Origin: Pelagivirga sediminicola
GTDB taxonomy: Bacteria > Pseudomonadota > Alphaproteobacteria > Rhodobacterales > Rhodobacteraceae
Assembly (NCBI RefSeq): GCF_003072125.1
Contig: NZ_QCYH01000008.1
Coordinates: forward strand, 62,001-126,000
DNA: 64,000 bases
Direction: 5' to 3'
Position numbers and translations under genes: made by a program. Under the pieces are notes generated by a model. It had not been told where the DNA came from. It saw nothing but the letters and a program-made list of their open reading frames with translations, and made no database searches. Of the stretch, positions 17,254 to 25,721 are shown in pieces. Position 1 is the first letter of the stretch. Every line of letters begins with the position of its first letter.

Positions 17254-19023
17254 ATGCACGCCATCACCCGATATTTCCCGATCCTGACATGGGGCCGGAG
17301 CTATGACCGCTCTGCGCTGTCGGACGATCTGATCGCCGCGGTGATCGTGACGATCATGCTGGTGCCGCAATCGCTGGCCTATGCGCTGCTGGCGGGGATG
17401 CCGCCCGAAGCGGGGCTATATGCGTCGATCGCGCCGATCCTGCTTTATGCCGTGTTCGGGACCAGCCGCGCGCTGGCGGTCGGGCCGGTGGCGGTGGTGT
17501 CGCTTATGACGGCGGCCGCCCTCGGGCAGGTCGCCGAGCAGGGCAGCATGGGCTATGCCGCCGCCGCGCTGACGCTGGCGGCGCTGTCGGGGGTCATCTT
17601 GCTGGCGATGGGCCTCTTTCGGCTGGGGTTTCTGGCGAATTTCCTGTCGCATCCGGTGATTGCCGGGTTCATCACGGCGTCGGGCATCATCATCGCGCTG
17701 GGGCAGCTGCGCCATATCCTGGGCATTTCCGGCGGCGGCGACACGCTGATCGAGCTCTTGCGCAGCCTTGGCGGCAATCTGGGCCAGATCAACCTGCCGA
17801 CGCTGGTCCTTGGCGGGTTGGCCACGGCGTTTCTTTTCTGGGTGCGCCGGGGGCTGAAGCCTGCGCTGCGCGGACTGGGGCTTGGGCCGCGCCTTGCCGA
17901 TGTCGCGGCCAAGGCGGGCCCGGTTGCCGCCGTTGCCGCCACCACTCTGGCGGTCTGGGGCCTTGATCTGGGTGCCAGGGGCGTGGCCATCGTCGGCGAC
18001 GTGCCGCAGGCCCTGCCGCCCCTGACCATGCCGGATCTTTCGCCGGACCTGGTGGGGCAGCTTTTGCTGCCTGCGCTGTTGATCTCGGTCATCGGATTTG
18101 TCGAGTCGATCTCGGTCGCGCAGACGCTGGCCGCCAAGAAGCGCGAACGCGTCAGCCCCAATCAGGAGCTGATCGGGCTGGGCGCGGCCAATATGGGCGC
18201 GGCCTTTACCGGCGGGTTTCCGGTGACGGGCGGCTTTTCCCGCTCGGTCGTGAATTTCGACGCGGGCGCGCGCACGCCCGCCGCGGGCGCGTTCACCGCC
18301 TTCGGCCTTGCCCTCGCCGCGCTGTCACTGACGCCGCTGATCTACTACCTGCCCAAGGCAACGCTGGCCGCGACGATCATCGTGGCGGTTCTGGGGCTGG
18401 TCGATTTCAGCATCCTCAAACGCAGCTGGAGCTATTCCAAGCCCGATTTCGTCGCCGTCGCCACCACCATCGCCGTGACCCTCGCCCTCGGGGTCGAGCT
18501 GGGCGTCAGCGCGGGGGTTGCAATCTCGGTGCTGCTCTATCTGTTCAAGACGTCGCGCCCGCATATCGCCGAGGTCGGCCGCATTCCGGGGACCGAGCAT
18601 TTCCGCAACATCCTGCGCCATGAGGTGCAGACCGATCCGGCCATCGTCACCCTGCGCGTGGACGAGAGCCTTTATTTCGCCAATGCGCGGTTTCTGGAGG
18701 ATCACATCCTGGACCGCGTAACGCGCGACAAGGCGGTGGAGCACGTCATCCTGCACTGCGCAGCGGTGAACGAGATCGACCTCAGCGCACTGGAATCGCT
18801 GGAGGCGATCAACCAGCGCCTGAGCGAGATGGGCGTCAGCCTGCACCTGTCCGAGGTGAAGGGCCCCGTCATGGACCGCCTGAAGCGCGGGCATTTTTTG
18901 AACGATCTGACCGGCCGCGTGTTTCTGTCGCAACATGAGGCGGCCCGCGCCCTGCAATCGCCCGCCGCGCCGGATGAAACCAGGGGCCGCGCGCCCGCAC
19001 CTGACAACAAAGGAGGCATCTGA
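17254..19023 (+). CDS. SulP family inorganic anion transporter with STAS domain
   Basis: 589 residues. The N-terminal sulfate-transporter signature (IAAVIVTIMLVPQSLAYALLAGMPPEAGLYAS) is followed by about 10-12 membrane helices and a cytoplasmic STAS domain at about 450-560. SulP proteins move sulfate, bicarbonate or related anions. Its place between DUF2892 and the YeeE/YedE genes suggests sulfate or sulfite export after sulfur oxidation, but direction cannot be read from sequence. Confidence 0.92.
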   Translation: MHAITRYFPILTWGRSYDRSALSDDLIAAVIVTIMLVPQSLAYALLAGMPPEAGLYASIAPILLYAVFGTSRALAVGPVAVVSLMTAAALGQVAEQGSMGYAAAALTLAALSGVILLAMGLFRLGFLANFLSHPVIAGFITASGIIIALGQLRHILGISGGGDTLIELLRSLGGNLGQINLPTLVLGGLATAFLFWVRRGLKPALRGLGLGPRLADVAAKAGPVAAVAATTLAVWGLDLGARGVAIVGDVPQALPPLTMPDLSPDLVGQLLLPALLISVIGFVESISVAQTLAAKKRERVSPNQELIGLGAANMGAAFTGGFPVTGGFSRSVVNFDAGARTPAAGAFTAFGLALAALSLTPLIYYLPKATLAATIIVAVLGLVDFSILKRSWSYSKPDFVAVATTIAVTLALGVELGVSAGVAISVLLYLFKTSRPHIAEVGRIPGTEHFRNILRHEVQTDPAIVTLRVDESLYFANARFLEDHILDRVTRDKAVEHVILHCAAVNEIDLSALESLEAINQRLSEMGVSLHLSEVKGPVMDRLKRGHFLNDLTGRVFLSQHEAARALQSPAAPDETRGRAPAPDNKGGI

Positions 19024-19024
19024 C

Positions 19025-19465
19025 ATGTTGCCAATCACCCCAACCGATTTCACGCCATGGGCATCGCTGGGAGGCGGTATCCTGATCGGCCTTTCGGCGG
19101 TCATGGTCATGGCCCTTTTCGGCCGGATCGCCGGTATCGCCGGGATCACCGCAGGCGCCGCCACGTCCGACGACCGGGGCTGGCGCATCGCCTTCATCGC
19201 CGGGCTGATCGCGGCGCCGCTGCTGTGGCTGGTCGCCAGCGGCGCGATGCCCGAGCAGACGGTCAGCGGCAACCTGCCCGCCATGGGCATCGCCGGCCTC
19301 ATGGTGGGCGTCGGCACGGCGCTGGGATCGGGCTGCACGTCGGGCCACGGGGTGTGCGGACTTGCGCGCCTGTCGGGCCGGTCGCTGGCGGCGGTCATCA
19401 CGTTTCTGGTCTTTGCTGCAGCGACGGTTTTCGTGCTGCGCCACGTCATCGGGGGGGCGGTCTGA
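19025..19465 (+). CDS. YeeE/YedE family transporter half-protein (first)
   Basis: 146 residues with about four helices and the family motif GSGCTSGHGVCGLARLSGRS, whose cysteines are thought to relay thiosulfate or sulfane sulfur in YeeE. It starts 2 bp after the SulP stop and overlaps the next gene at its stop codon. The two consecutive half-length proteins correspond to the two halves of full-length YeeE and probably form one pore. Confidence 0.88.
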   Translation: MLPITPTDFTPWASLGGGILIGLSAVMVMALFGRIAGIAGITAGAATSDDRGWRIAFIAGLIAAPLLWLVASGAMPEQTVSGNLPAMGIAGLMVGVGTALGSGCTSGHGVCGLARLSGRSLAAVITFLVFAAATVFVLRHVIGGAV

Positions 19466-19875
19466 TGCGGCCTTTCTTCGGTTTCCTGTCCGGTCTTGTC
19501 TTTGGTATCGGGCTGATCCTGTCCGGCATGGCCGATCCTGCCAAGGTGCTGAATTTCCTTGATGTCTTCGGCGCCTGGGATCCCAGCCTCGCCTTCGTGA
19601 TGGGCGGCGCCGCGCTTACGGCATTCATCGGCTACAGGCTGGCATGGCGGCAAAGCGCGCCGGTCCTGCTGCCGAAATTCGACATCCCCACCGCCAGCGA
19701 GATCGACGTGAAGCTGCTGACCGGCGCGGCCGTTTTCGGGATCGGCTGGGGCATCGGCGGCTTTTGCCCCGGCCCGGCCTGGACGGCACTGACCCTCGGG
19801 GCGCCCGGCACGCTGATCTTCGTGCCGATGATGCTGATCGGCGTTTTCGCCGGGCGGCGCCTGAAATCCATTTGA
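19465..19875 (+). CDS. YeeE/YedE family transporter half-protein (second, DUF6691-like)
   Basis: 136 residues with about four helices. It contains LSGMADPAKVLNFLDVFGAWDPSL and the cysteine motif GWGIGGFCPGPAWTAL, typical of the second half of split YeeE transporters. The ATG shares one base with the upstream stop (TGATG). Together with the preceding protein it likely moves a sulfur compound across the inner membrane toward the persulfide dioxygenase encoded next. Confidence 0.88.
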   Translation: MRPFFGFLSGLVFGIGLILSGMADPAKVLNFLDVFGAWDPSLAFVMGGAALTAFIGYRLAWRQSAPVLLPKFDIPTASEIDVKLLTGAAVFGIGWGIGGFCPGPAWTALTLGAPGTLIFVPMMLIGVFAGRRLKSI

Positions 19876-19898
19876 TCTGCAAGAAGGAGTGCAAGCAC

Positions 19899-20804
19899 AT
19901 GACACGCGACGCAATCACCCGCCATTCCCCCTCGACCGGATCGGGCAGCCCCGACGTCTGGGGCATTTACGAGCCTGATACCGGCTCGGTCCAGTATATC
20001 TGCGCCTGCCCGGCCACGAAGAAGGCCGCGCTGATCGACGTGGTCTGGAACTTCGATCCCAAGAGCTTTGGCACCGGCACGCACAGCATGGAGCAGGTGC
20101 TGGACCTGGCCCGTCAGAACGGTCTGACGATCGACTGGATCCTCGACACGCACCCCCATGCCGATCACCTGATGGCGTCGGCCCAGTTGCAAAAGCGGCT
20201 GGAGGTGCCCAACGCCATCGGCGCCAAGGTGCGCCAGATCGCCGAGCTGTGGCGCGAGATCTACAACACGCCGGATGCGTTCGACGTGGACTGCGATTTC
20301 GACCGTCTCTTCGAGGATGGCGATACGTTCAGGATCGGCGAGCTTGACGTGCGCGTCATGCTGTCACCGGGTCATACGCTGGGCTCGATCACCTATGTGT
20401 GCGGCGATGCAGCCTTTGTGCATGACACGCTGATGATGCCCGATGCCGGCACCAGCCGCGCCGATTTCCCCGGTGGATCGGCCGATGAGCTGTGGCAATC
20501 GATTCAGCAGATCCTGAACCTGCCGGACGACACGCGCCTTTACATTGGGCACGATTACGGCACCGACCAGCGCGACGAGCCCGCCTGGGAGGCGACGGTC
20601 GCCCAGCACAAGGCGCAGAACAAGCATGTGAAATCCGGCACGGGCAAGGCCGCTTACATCAAGACGCGCGAGGAGCGGGACGCGACGCTGGCCCTGCCGG
20701 ACCGGATGCTGGCGGCGCTGCAGATCAACCTGCGCGGTGGGCGCCTGCCCGACGCCGAAGGCGACGGACATGCCTATCTGAAACTGCCGGTCGACAAGTT
20801 CTAA
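19899..20804 (+). CDS. MBL-fold protein, persulfide dioxygenase-like (ETHE1/Blh type)
   Basis: 301 residues. Metal-binding motif THPHADH near residue 85, plus the downstream His in SPGHTLGS and Asp in FVHDTLMMPD, as in the ETHE1/Blh branch of metallo-beta-lactamase proteins. Such enzymes oxidise glutathione persulfide to sulfite. Length and the GTGKAAYIKTREERDA tail match the Blh group found in BigR/SqrR operons. Start ATG 19899 has AAGGAG upstream. A bidirectional terminator follows. Confidence 0.88.
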   Translation: MTRDAITRHSPSTGSGSPDVWGIYEPDTGSVQYICACPATKKAALIDVVWNFDPKSFGTGTHSMEQVLDLARQNGLTIDWILDTHPHADHLMASAQLQKRLEVPNAIGAKVRQIAELWREIYNTPDAFDVDCDFDRLFEDGDTFRIGELDVRVMLSPGHTLGSITYVCGDAAFVHDTLMMPDAGTSRADFPGGSADELWQSIQQILNLPDDTRLYIGHDYGTDQRDEPAWEATVAQHKAQNKHVKSGTGKAAYIKTREERDATLALPDRMLAALQINLRGGRLPDAEGDGHAYLKLPVDKF

Positions 20805-20833
20805 GGTCGCGTCCAGCGGATGGACCGGCCTTG

Positions 20834-20859
20834 CGCGGCGCCCAATCGGCGCCGCGTTT
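20834..20859. terminator. Bidirectional hairpin between the MBL gene and dsbA-like gene
   Basis: Perfect 9-bp stem CGCGGCGCC / GGCGCCGCG with a 5-base loop, followed by TTT on the plus strand, in the gap between convergent genes. Confidence 0.7.
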
Positions 20860-20864
20860 GCCGT

Positions 20865-21476
20865 TCAGCCGCTGCGCGCGGTCTTGATCGCGTCCTCCAG
20901 ATCGGCGCGTTCCAACGCGCCGGGGTAGAGCGTGCTTCCGATGATATAGGCAGGCGTTCCGCGCAGGTGCAGCGCGTTGGCCTGCCGGTCCGTGCGGGCA
21001 AGATACGCGTCCCACTTGCCCTGATCCGCGCGATACGCCGTCTCGGCCTTCGACACATCCAGCCCCGCATCCGCCAGCGTTTGCGCGATCATCGCCTCGG
21101 ACAGGCGGCCGGGCGTGGCCATCAGCGCCGCATTGGCCGCGCCATATTGCCCCAGAGATGCAAATCCCAGCGACAGCTGGCTGGCCCGGATCGAGGCGGC
21201 GCCGAAGATCGGCCAATCCTTCATCACCAGCCGGATACCGCCATCCTGCGCGACAAGATCGAGCAAGTCGGCATGGCCCCGTTTGCAGTATGGACATTGG
21301 TAATCAAAAAATTCCGCCAGTGTGACATCCCCGTCCGGATTGCCCAGAACCGGGCCGTCCGGATCGAACAGGATCGCTTCGGCGGTGACATCCTGCGCGC
21401 GTGTGATGCGCGGCGCCGCGGCAAGGGCAAGGGCGGCGCCGCCCGTCATGGCAAAGGTTCTGCGGGTCAGTTTCAT
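20865..21476 (-). CDS. DsbA family thiol-disulfide oxidoreductase, exported
   Basis: 203 residues. The N-terminus MKLTRRTFAMTGG plus a hydrophobic stretch looks like a Tat-type or Sec signal peptide ending near Ala-Gln at residue 28. The DsbA thioredoxin core has active site CPYC near residue 61 and the cis-Pro segment RGTPAY. It acts on disulfides in the periplasm. AAGGAG stands 7 bases before the ATG. It lies downstream of the broken TlpA-like gene on the same strand, so the two may once have formed a redox pair. Confidence 0.9.
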   Translation of the reverse strand: MKLTRRTFAMTGGAALALAAAPRITRAQDVTAEAILFDPDGPVLGNPDGDVTLAEFFDYQCPYCKRGHADLLDLVAQDGGIRLVMKDWPIFGAASIRASQLSLGFASLGQYGAANAALMATPGRLSEAMIAQTLADAGLDVSKAETAYRADQGKWDAYLARTDRQANALHLRGTPAYIIGSTLYPGALERADLEDAIKTARSG

Positions 21477-21479
21477 CCA

Positions 21480-22327
21480 TTTCTCCTTTATGGACAGGAT
21501 CGGTCAGCCGCGGGTGCAGCCGCGCGGTCACGTCATGGCGCGGGGCGCCCGCCTCACGCATCGCGCGCTCCAGCACGGCGCGGGATATCTCGCCGGTATG
21601 GGCGGCCACAAGGGTGCCTTCGCCATCGAAAACCAGCGTCGCGGGCAGACCGGCGGCATCCAGCGTGCCCATCAGCTCCATTTGCCGGGTCCAGCACGAT
21701 GTGATCCGCACCCAGCCCCCCGGCCCCCAGAAAACGCCCGATCTGCGCGACACTTTCCCCTTGGTTGGCAAAGACGAACTGCACGGCCTCCGTCTGCGCG
21801 GCGACGTCCAGCATCATCGGCATCTCGCGCCGGCAGGGCGGGCACCACGTGGCCCAGAGGTTCAGCACCAGCGGACGGTCGATGTCCTCCAGCACGATAT
21901 CGGGGCCGCGCAGCGCCTCGAACGTGCCCGTGGGCCGGTCCGGGGCCGCGCCGGTCAGAACGCTGCCGAGCGCAAGGAACACCGCCGCCGCGCCCCCCGC
22001 GCCGGCGATCAGGGGCAGCGCGGCGCGGCGCGTGCGCAAGGCGGCAACGCCGATCACCAGCGCCGCCGCAACGGTGCCGACAAGGAGCGAAAACCCGCCC
22101 TGCCACAGCTTCAGCACGTCCCAGGGGTTTGCCGCAAAGCTGCCCGCATTGGCCGCCACGAAGCCAAGCCGTGCGCCGATGACCCACGCGATCAGCACTC
22201 GAAAGCTCCAGCGATGCGCGGCATGCGGGCGCCAGTGATCGGCGATCAGCACGAACACCACCACTGCCGCAACGAATGCCAGCCGCGATGCGTCCATCAC
22301 CAGCGGCCCCAAGGAGATGTCATTCAT
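21480..22327 (-). pseudogene. TlpA-like membrane thiol-disulfide oxidoreductase, frameshifted
   Basis: From ATG 22327 (GGAGGT upstream) one frame encodes about four N-terminal hydrophobic segments and a TlpA-type thioredoxin fold with WCPPC near residue 137 (NLWATWCPPCRREMP). After LGADHIVLDP the frame becomes unlike protein and ends at 21554. Beginning at a CCCGG run around 21686-21690 the adjacent frame restores a normal C-terminal TlpA (MELMGTLDAAGLPATLVFDGE). A single-base loss there explains both. The restored frame has no stop before the dsbA-like start, so a second change, or an unusually long overlap, must also exist. A sequencing error is possible. Confidence 0.75.
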
Positions 22328-22408
22328 GGTAAACCTCCGGAAACGGCGTGTATCGCGCGGCATGGAATGGGTTTGAACACGGTCATCCCAGACGGGTAGA
22401 GTGCAGAT

Positions 22409-22425
22409 CTTAAGCGGGCCTTAAG
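22409..22425 (+). promoter_or_regulatory. PmrA-box-like operator CTTAAG-N5-CTTAAG
   Basis: Two CTTAAG hexamers at 22409-22414 and 22420-22425, separated by 5 bp. This is the published architecture of PmrA/BasR boxes (YTTAAK-N5-YTTAAK), followed here by GTT. It lies 34 bp before the response regulator start and also upstream of the divergent tlpA-like gene. TTAA is rare in this GC-rich DNA. Confidence 0.75.
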
Positions 22426-22458
22426 GTTCGCGCCCTACGCGCCCTTCATGGAGCCATC

Positions 22459-23124
22459 ATGCGGATATTGATAGTCGAGGATGACGCCGTTCTGGCCGAC
22501 GGTCTGACCGTGGGGCTGCGCCTCGGCGGGTTCACCGCCGAGGCGGTGCATACGCTGGAGGACGCGCGCGCCGCGCTTGAGACGTCCGACTTTGCCGGGA
22601 TCGTGCTGGACATTATGCTGCCGGACGGCTCGGGGCTGGATCTGCTGGCCGAGTTGCGCGGGCGCGGCGTGCAGACGCCGATCCTGCTGCTGACAGCGCG
22701 CGACCGGACGCGCGACAGGGTCGACGGGCTGGATGCGGGCGCGGACGATTATCTGGGCAAGCCCTTCGATCTGGAAGAGCTGTCGGCGCGGCTGCGCGCG
22801 ATGCTGCGCCGCAGCGAAGGGCGCGCGTCGGCGGTGATCCGCTGGAATGGCCTCGTGCTGGACCCGGCGGCGCAGACCGGGCAGATGAACGGCGCCGCGA
22901 TCCGGTTCTCGCCGCGCGAATTTGCGGTGCTGCACGCGCTGATCGAGCGCCCCAGCCGCATCGTGCCCAAGCCCGTGATCGAGGACCGGCTCTATGGCTG
23001 GCAGGAAGATGTCGAGAGCAACACCGTCGAGGTGCATATCCACCATCTGCGGGCCAAGCTGGGGCGCGATTACATCGAAACGGTGCGCGGCCTTGGCTAC
23101 CGCCTTGCGCCGGAGCGCCGCTGA
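22459..23124 (+). CDS. Response regulator, OmpR family (QseB/PmrA type)
   Basis: 221 residues. Receiver domain with Glu7-Asp8-Asp9, phosphoacceptor Asp51 (VLDIMLPDGSGL) and the GKPF lysine, then a winged-helix domain with VEVHIHHLRAKLG and the terminal RGLGYRL motif. The PmrA-like repeat just upstream suggests autoregulation. Its stop codon overlaps the start of the kinase gene. Targets are unknown; the divergent redox gene is one candidate. Confidence 0.94.
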   Translation: MRILIVEDDAVLADGLTVGLRLGGFTAEAVHTLEDARAALETSDFAGIVLDIMLPDGSGLDLLAELRGRGVQTPILLLTARDRTRDRVDGLDAGADDYLGKPFDLEELSARLRAMLRRSEGRASAVIRWNGLVLDPAAQTGQMNGAAIRFSPREFAVLHALIERPSRIVPKPVIEDRLYGWQEDVESNTVEVHIHHLRAKLGRDYIETVRGLGYRLAPERR

Positions 23125-24482
23125 TGTCGCTGCGCCTGCGCCTTTTTCTGCTGCTGACGGCGGCCACGGGGCTGATGTGGCTGTCGGCGGTGCTGTGGAT
23201 CAACCATTCAACCCGCGCCGAGGTCGAGAAGGTGCTGGATGCGCGTCTGCGCGAGGCGGCGACGATGGTCTCGTCGCTGATGGCGGACCGGCGGATCGAC
23301 GCGGCAACGGCGCTGGATGGCCAGTTGTCGCTGCCTGCCTCCGGCGAGGCGGGCTATTCGCGGCAGTTATCCTGTCAGGTCTGGTCGCTGGAGGGCGGTC
23401 TTCTGGGCCGTTCGGACGGCGCGCCGGAGGCGCAGTTGACCAGCGCCGCCGCGCTCGGATTTTCCGAGGCGATGGTCGATGGCGCGCTCTGGCGGGTCTA
23501 TACCACGGTCAACCCCGATCTGGGCGTGCGCGTCATGGTGGGCGACGCGATCGAGGTGCGTGACCGGCTGGTGCGCGACGTGATGACCGGCTTTGCGGTT
23601 CCGGCGGCGGTGATCCTGCCGTTTCTGGCTGTGCTGATCTGGCTGAGCGTGGCGCGCGGGCTGGAGCCGCTGGACCGGCTGGCGCGGGGGCTGCGCGCCC
23701 GTCCGCCCCAGGATCTCAGCCCCCTGCCCGAGGGCCCCGCCCCGCGCGAGATCCGGCCCGTGCGCCGCGCGCTCAACCGCCTTTTCGCCGAGGTGGAGGC
23801 CGCGCGCACCGCCGAGCGCGATTTCGTCGCCTTCGCCGCGCATGAGCTGAAGACGCCGCTGGCCGGGCTGCGGATGCAGGCGCAGATCGCCCGCATCGCC
23901 GAGGATGACGCGACGCGCCGCCACGCGCTGCGCACGATCGAGCGGTCGGTGGATCGCACGGACCGCATGGTGCGCCAGTTGCTGGATCTGGCCGCGGTCG
24001 AGCGGCAGGCGCCCGCCGCCGCGCCGGTGGATCTGCATGCGCTGGTTCGGGACATCGCCCAGGATCTGGACAGCGCCGCAGCGGCGCGGCGCGTGCGCAT
24101 CGACGCCTCAGGCACCCAAGGCGCCACGCTGCAGGCGACGCCGTTCCTTGTGCATGCCGCGCTGCGCAACCTGCTGGAGAACGCCGTCATCGCCTCGCCG
24201 GAGGGCGGCACGGTGCAGGTATCGGCGATGGCCGAGGATGGCACCCTCACGATCAGCGTGACCGATGCGGGGCCGGGCATCGCGCCCGCGCAGGCGGGCC
24301 GCATCACCGAACGTTTCTACCGCGCGCCCGGCGCGCTGCACGATGGCAGCGGCCTCGGCCTTGCCATCGTGGCCAGCGCGGCGCAGCGGCTGGGCGGGCG
24401 GCTCGATCTGCCGGCGGCCGACGGCGCGGGACAGACCGCGCGGCTGGTCCTGCCGCTGCGCGGCGAGGTTGCCGACGGCTGA
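23124..24482 (+). CDS. Sensor histidine kinase (QseC/PmrB type)
   Basis: 452 residues. TM1 about 7-27, a periplasmic region to about residue 155, TM2 about 156-176, then HisKA with His240 in FAAHELKTPLAGL and a HATPase domain with NLLENAV (N box), DAGPGI (G1) and GLGLAI (G2). Periplasmic sensing is probable but the signal is not visible. The pairing with the preceding regulator is clear from the one-base overlap. Confidence 0.94.
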   Translation: MSLRLRLFLLLTAATGLMWLSAVLWINHSTRAEVEKVLDARLREAATMVSSLMADRRIDAATALDGQLSLPASGEAGYSRQLSCQVWSLEGGLLGRSDGAPEAQLTSAAALGFSEAMVDGALWRVYTTVNPDLGVRVMVGDAIEVRDRLVRDVMTGFAVPAAVILPFLAVLIWLSVARGLEPLDRLARGLRARPPQDLSPLPEGPAPREIRPVRRALNRLFAEVEAARTAERDFVAFAAHELKTPLAGLRMQAQIARIAEDDATRRHALRTIERSVDRTDRMVRQLLDLAAVERQAPAAAPVDLHALVRDIAQDLDSAAAARRVRIDASGTQGATLQATPFLVHAALRNLLENAVIASPEGGTVQVSAMAEDGTLTISVTDAGPGIAPAQAGRITERFYRAPGALHDGSGLGLAIVASAAQRLGGRLDLPAADGAGQTARLVLPLRGEVADG

Positions 24483-24484
24483 AA

Positions 24485-24508
24485 CCGCCGCCCGTCTCGG
24501 GGCGGCGG
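24485..24508. terminator. GC-rich hairpin between convergent genes
   Basis: 9-bp perfect stem CCGCCGCCC / GGGCGGCGG with a six-base loop, directly after the kinase stop. There is no clear T-run, so activity as a terminator is inferred from position. Confidence 0.5.
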
Positions 24509-24535
24509 CGCAGGTCGCGCGGCGCGGGCGCCGGA

Positions 24536-25711
24536 TCAGCGGGACAGCAGCACGTCCAGCGGCACCGGCTCGCTGATGGTCCACTCACTGATCACGGCGG
24601 GCTTGCCGTCCGTGATCTCGATGATCTGCATCGGCGCGATGTTCTGGTGATGCAACTCGGGGCTGAAGCTGCGCACGCCGAAGGCCGTCGGCTCCTTGTC
24701 CATCTTTTCCAGCTCGGCCGTCACTGCCGCGCCCTCAAGCGTGCCCGCACGCTCGACCGCCTTGGCCCACAGATCCATCAGGATATAGCCCGGATAGGCG
24801 TAGGAGCTGGCCGGGCGCGCGCCTGTCGCCTTCTCGAAGGCCACGTTGAACGCCTCGGCCTCGGGGCGCGGATCGTCGCCGTGGATCGAGCCCTGCACCG
24901 GCAGGACGAAGCCCGACAGGTCCGGTACCGCGTTCAGCCAGTATGAGCCGTCCACGGCCGACCCGTTGAGGATGATCGAATTGATGCCCGCCGCGCGGAT
25001 CTGGCGCACCGCCGCCGCCGCGCCCGGAATGACCGAGCAGAGCATGATCACGTCCGGCTCCGCGTCCAGGCTCTTGATCCGGGTGATCTGACTGGCGATG
25101 GAGGCGTCGTCATTCTTGAACGTGTCGCGCCCGACGATCTCGGCGCCCTCCAGTTGCGGGAACATCCAGTCAAAGCCGCGGCAGATGCCCTTGTTGTATT
25201 CGATGAACGTATCCAGCAACACATAACCGCGGCGCGCATCGCGTTCGGCATGGCTCCACTCGGCCATGGTGGCGCCCTGAACGGCGGCCAGCACCGAGCC
25301 GGAGAAGCTGTTGGGCCCGACGCCCTGAATGCCCGCCTTCACGTCCTCGGCGCAGAGGAAAAACGAGTTCATGCCGGCCGCTTCGGCCGACAGCGCGGCG
25401 GGGGCGCCGAAATCGTAATCGCAGCTGACGATCATCATGTCCGCTCCCTCGTCGATCAGTTGCAGACCGGCCTTGGCCGATTGCGCGCGGTCGGTCTTGG
25501 TGTCGGCCTCGACCCATTTGATCTGCCGGCCCAGAAGGCCGCCATTGGCGTTGATCTCGTCGATGCGGATACGCGCGGCGGCGGCGGCGGGGGTGTCATA
25601 TGCCTCCATCCAGCCCGATTTCGCGATGGCGAAACCGATGGTGATATCCTCCTCGGCGGCGGCGGGGATCGCGGCCATGGCAAGGGCCGCGGCGGTCAGA
25701 AAATGCTTCAT
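24536..25711 (-). CDS. Branched-chain-amino-acid-type ABC transporter substrate-binding protein
   Basis: 391 residues. A Sec signal peptide (MKHFLTAAALAMAAIPAAA) precedes a type I periplasmic binding fold of the LivJ/LivK/UrtA family (Peripla_BP_6), with IDEINANGGLLGRQIKWVEAD near the N-terminus. It is the last gene of a seven-gene operon with hydantoinase/oxoprolinase-type enzymes, so the ligand may be a cyclic amide or N-carbamoyl amino acid rather than a branched-chain amino acid. That is inference. Confidence 0.9.
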   Translation of the reverse strand: MKHFLTAAALAMAAIPAAAEEDITIGFAIAKSGWMEAYDTPAAAAARIRIDEINANGGLLGRQIKWVEADTKTDRAQSAKAGLQLIDEGADMMIVSCDYDFGAPAALSAEAAGMNSFFLCAEDVKAGIQGVGPNSFSGSVLAAVQGATMAEWSHAERDARRGYVLLDTFIEYNKGICRGFDWMFPQLEGAEIVGRDTFKNDDASIASQITRIKSLDAEPDVIMLCSVIPGAAAAVRQIRAAGINSIILNGSAVDGSYWLNAVPDLSGFVLPVQGSIHGDDPRPEAEAFNVAFEKATGARPASSYAYPGYILMDLWAKAVERAGTLEGAAVTAELEKMDKEPTAFGVRSFSPELHHQNIAPMQIIEITDGKPAVISEWTISEPVPLDVLLSR

Positions 25712-25721
25712 TGGTGTCTCC

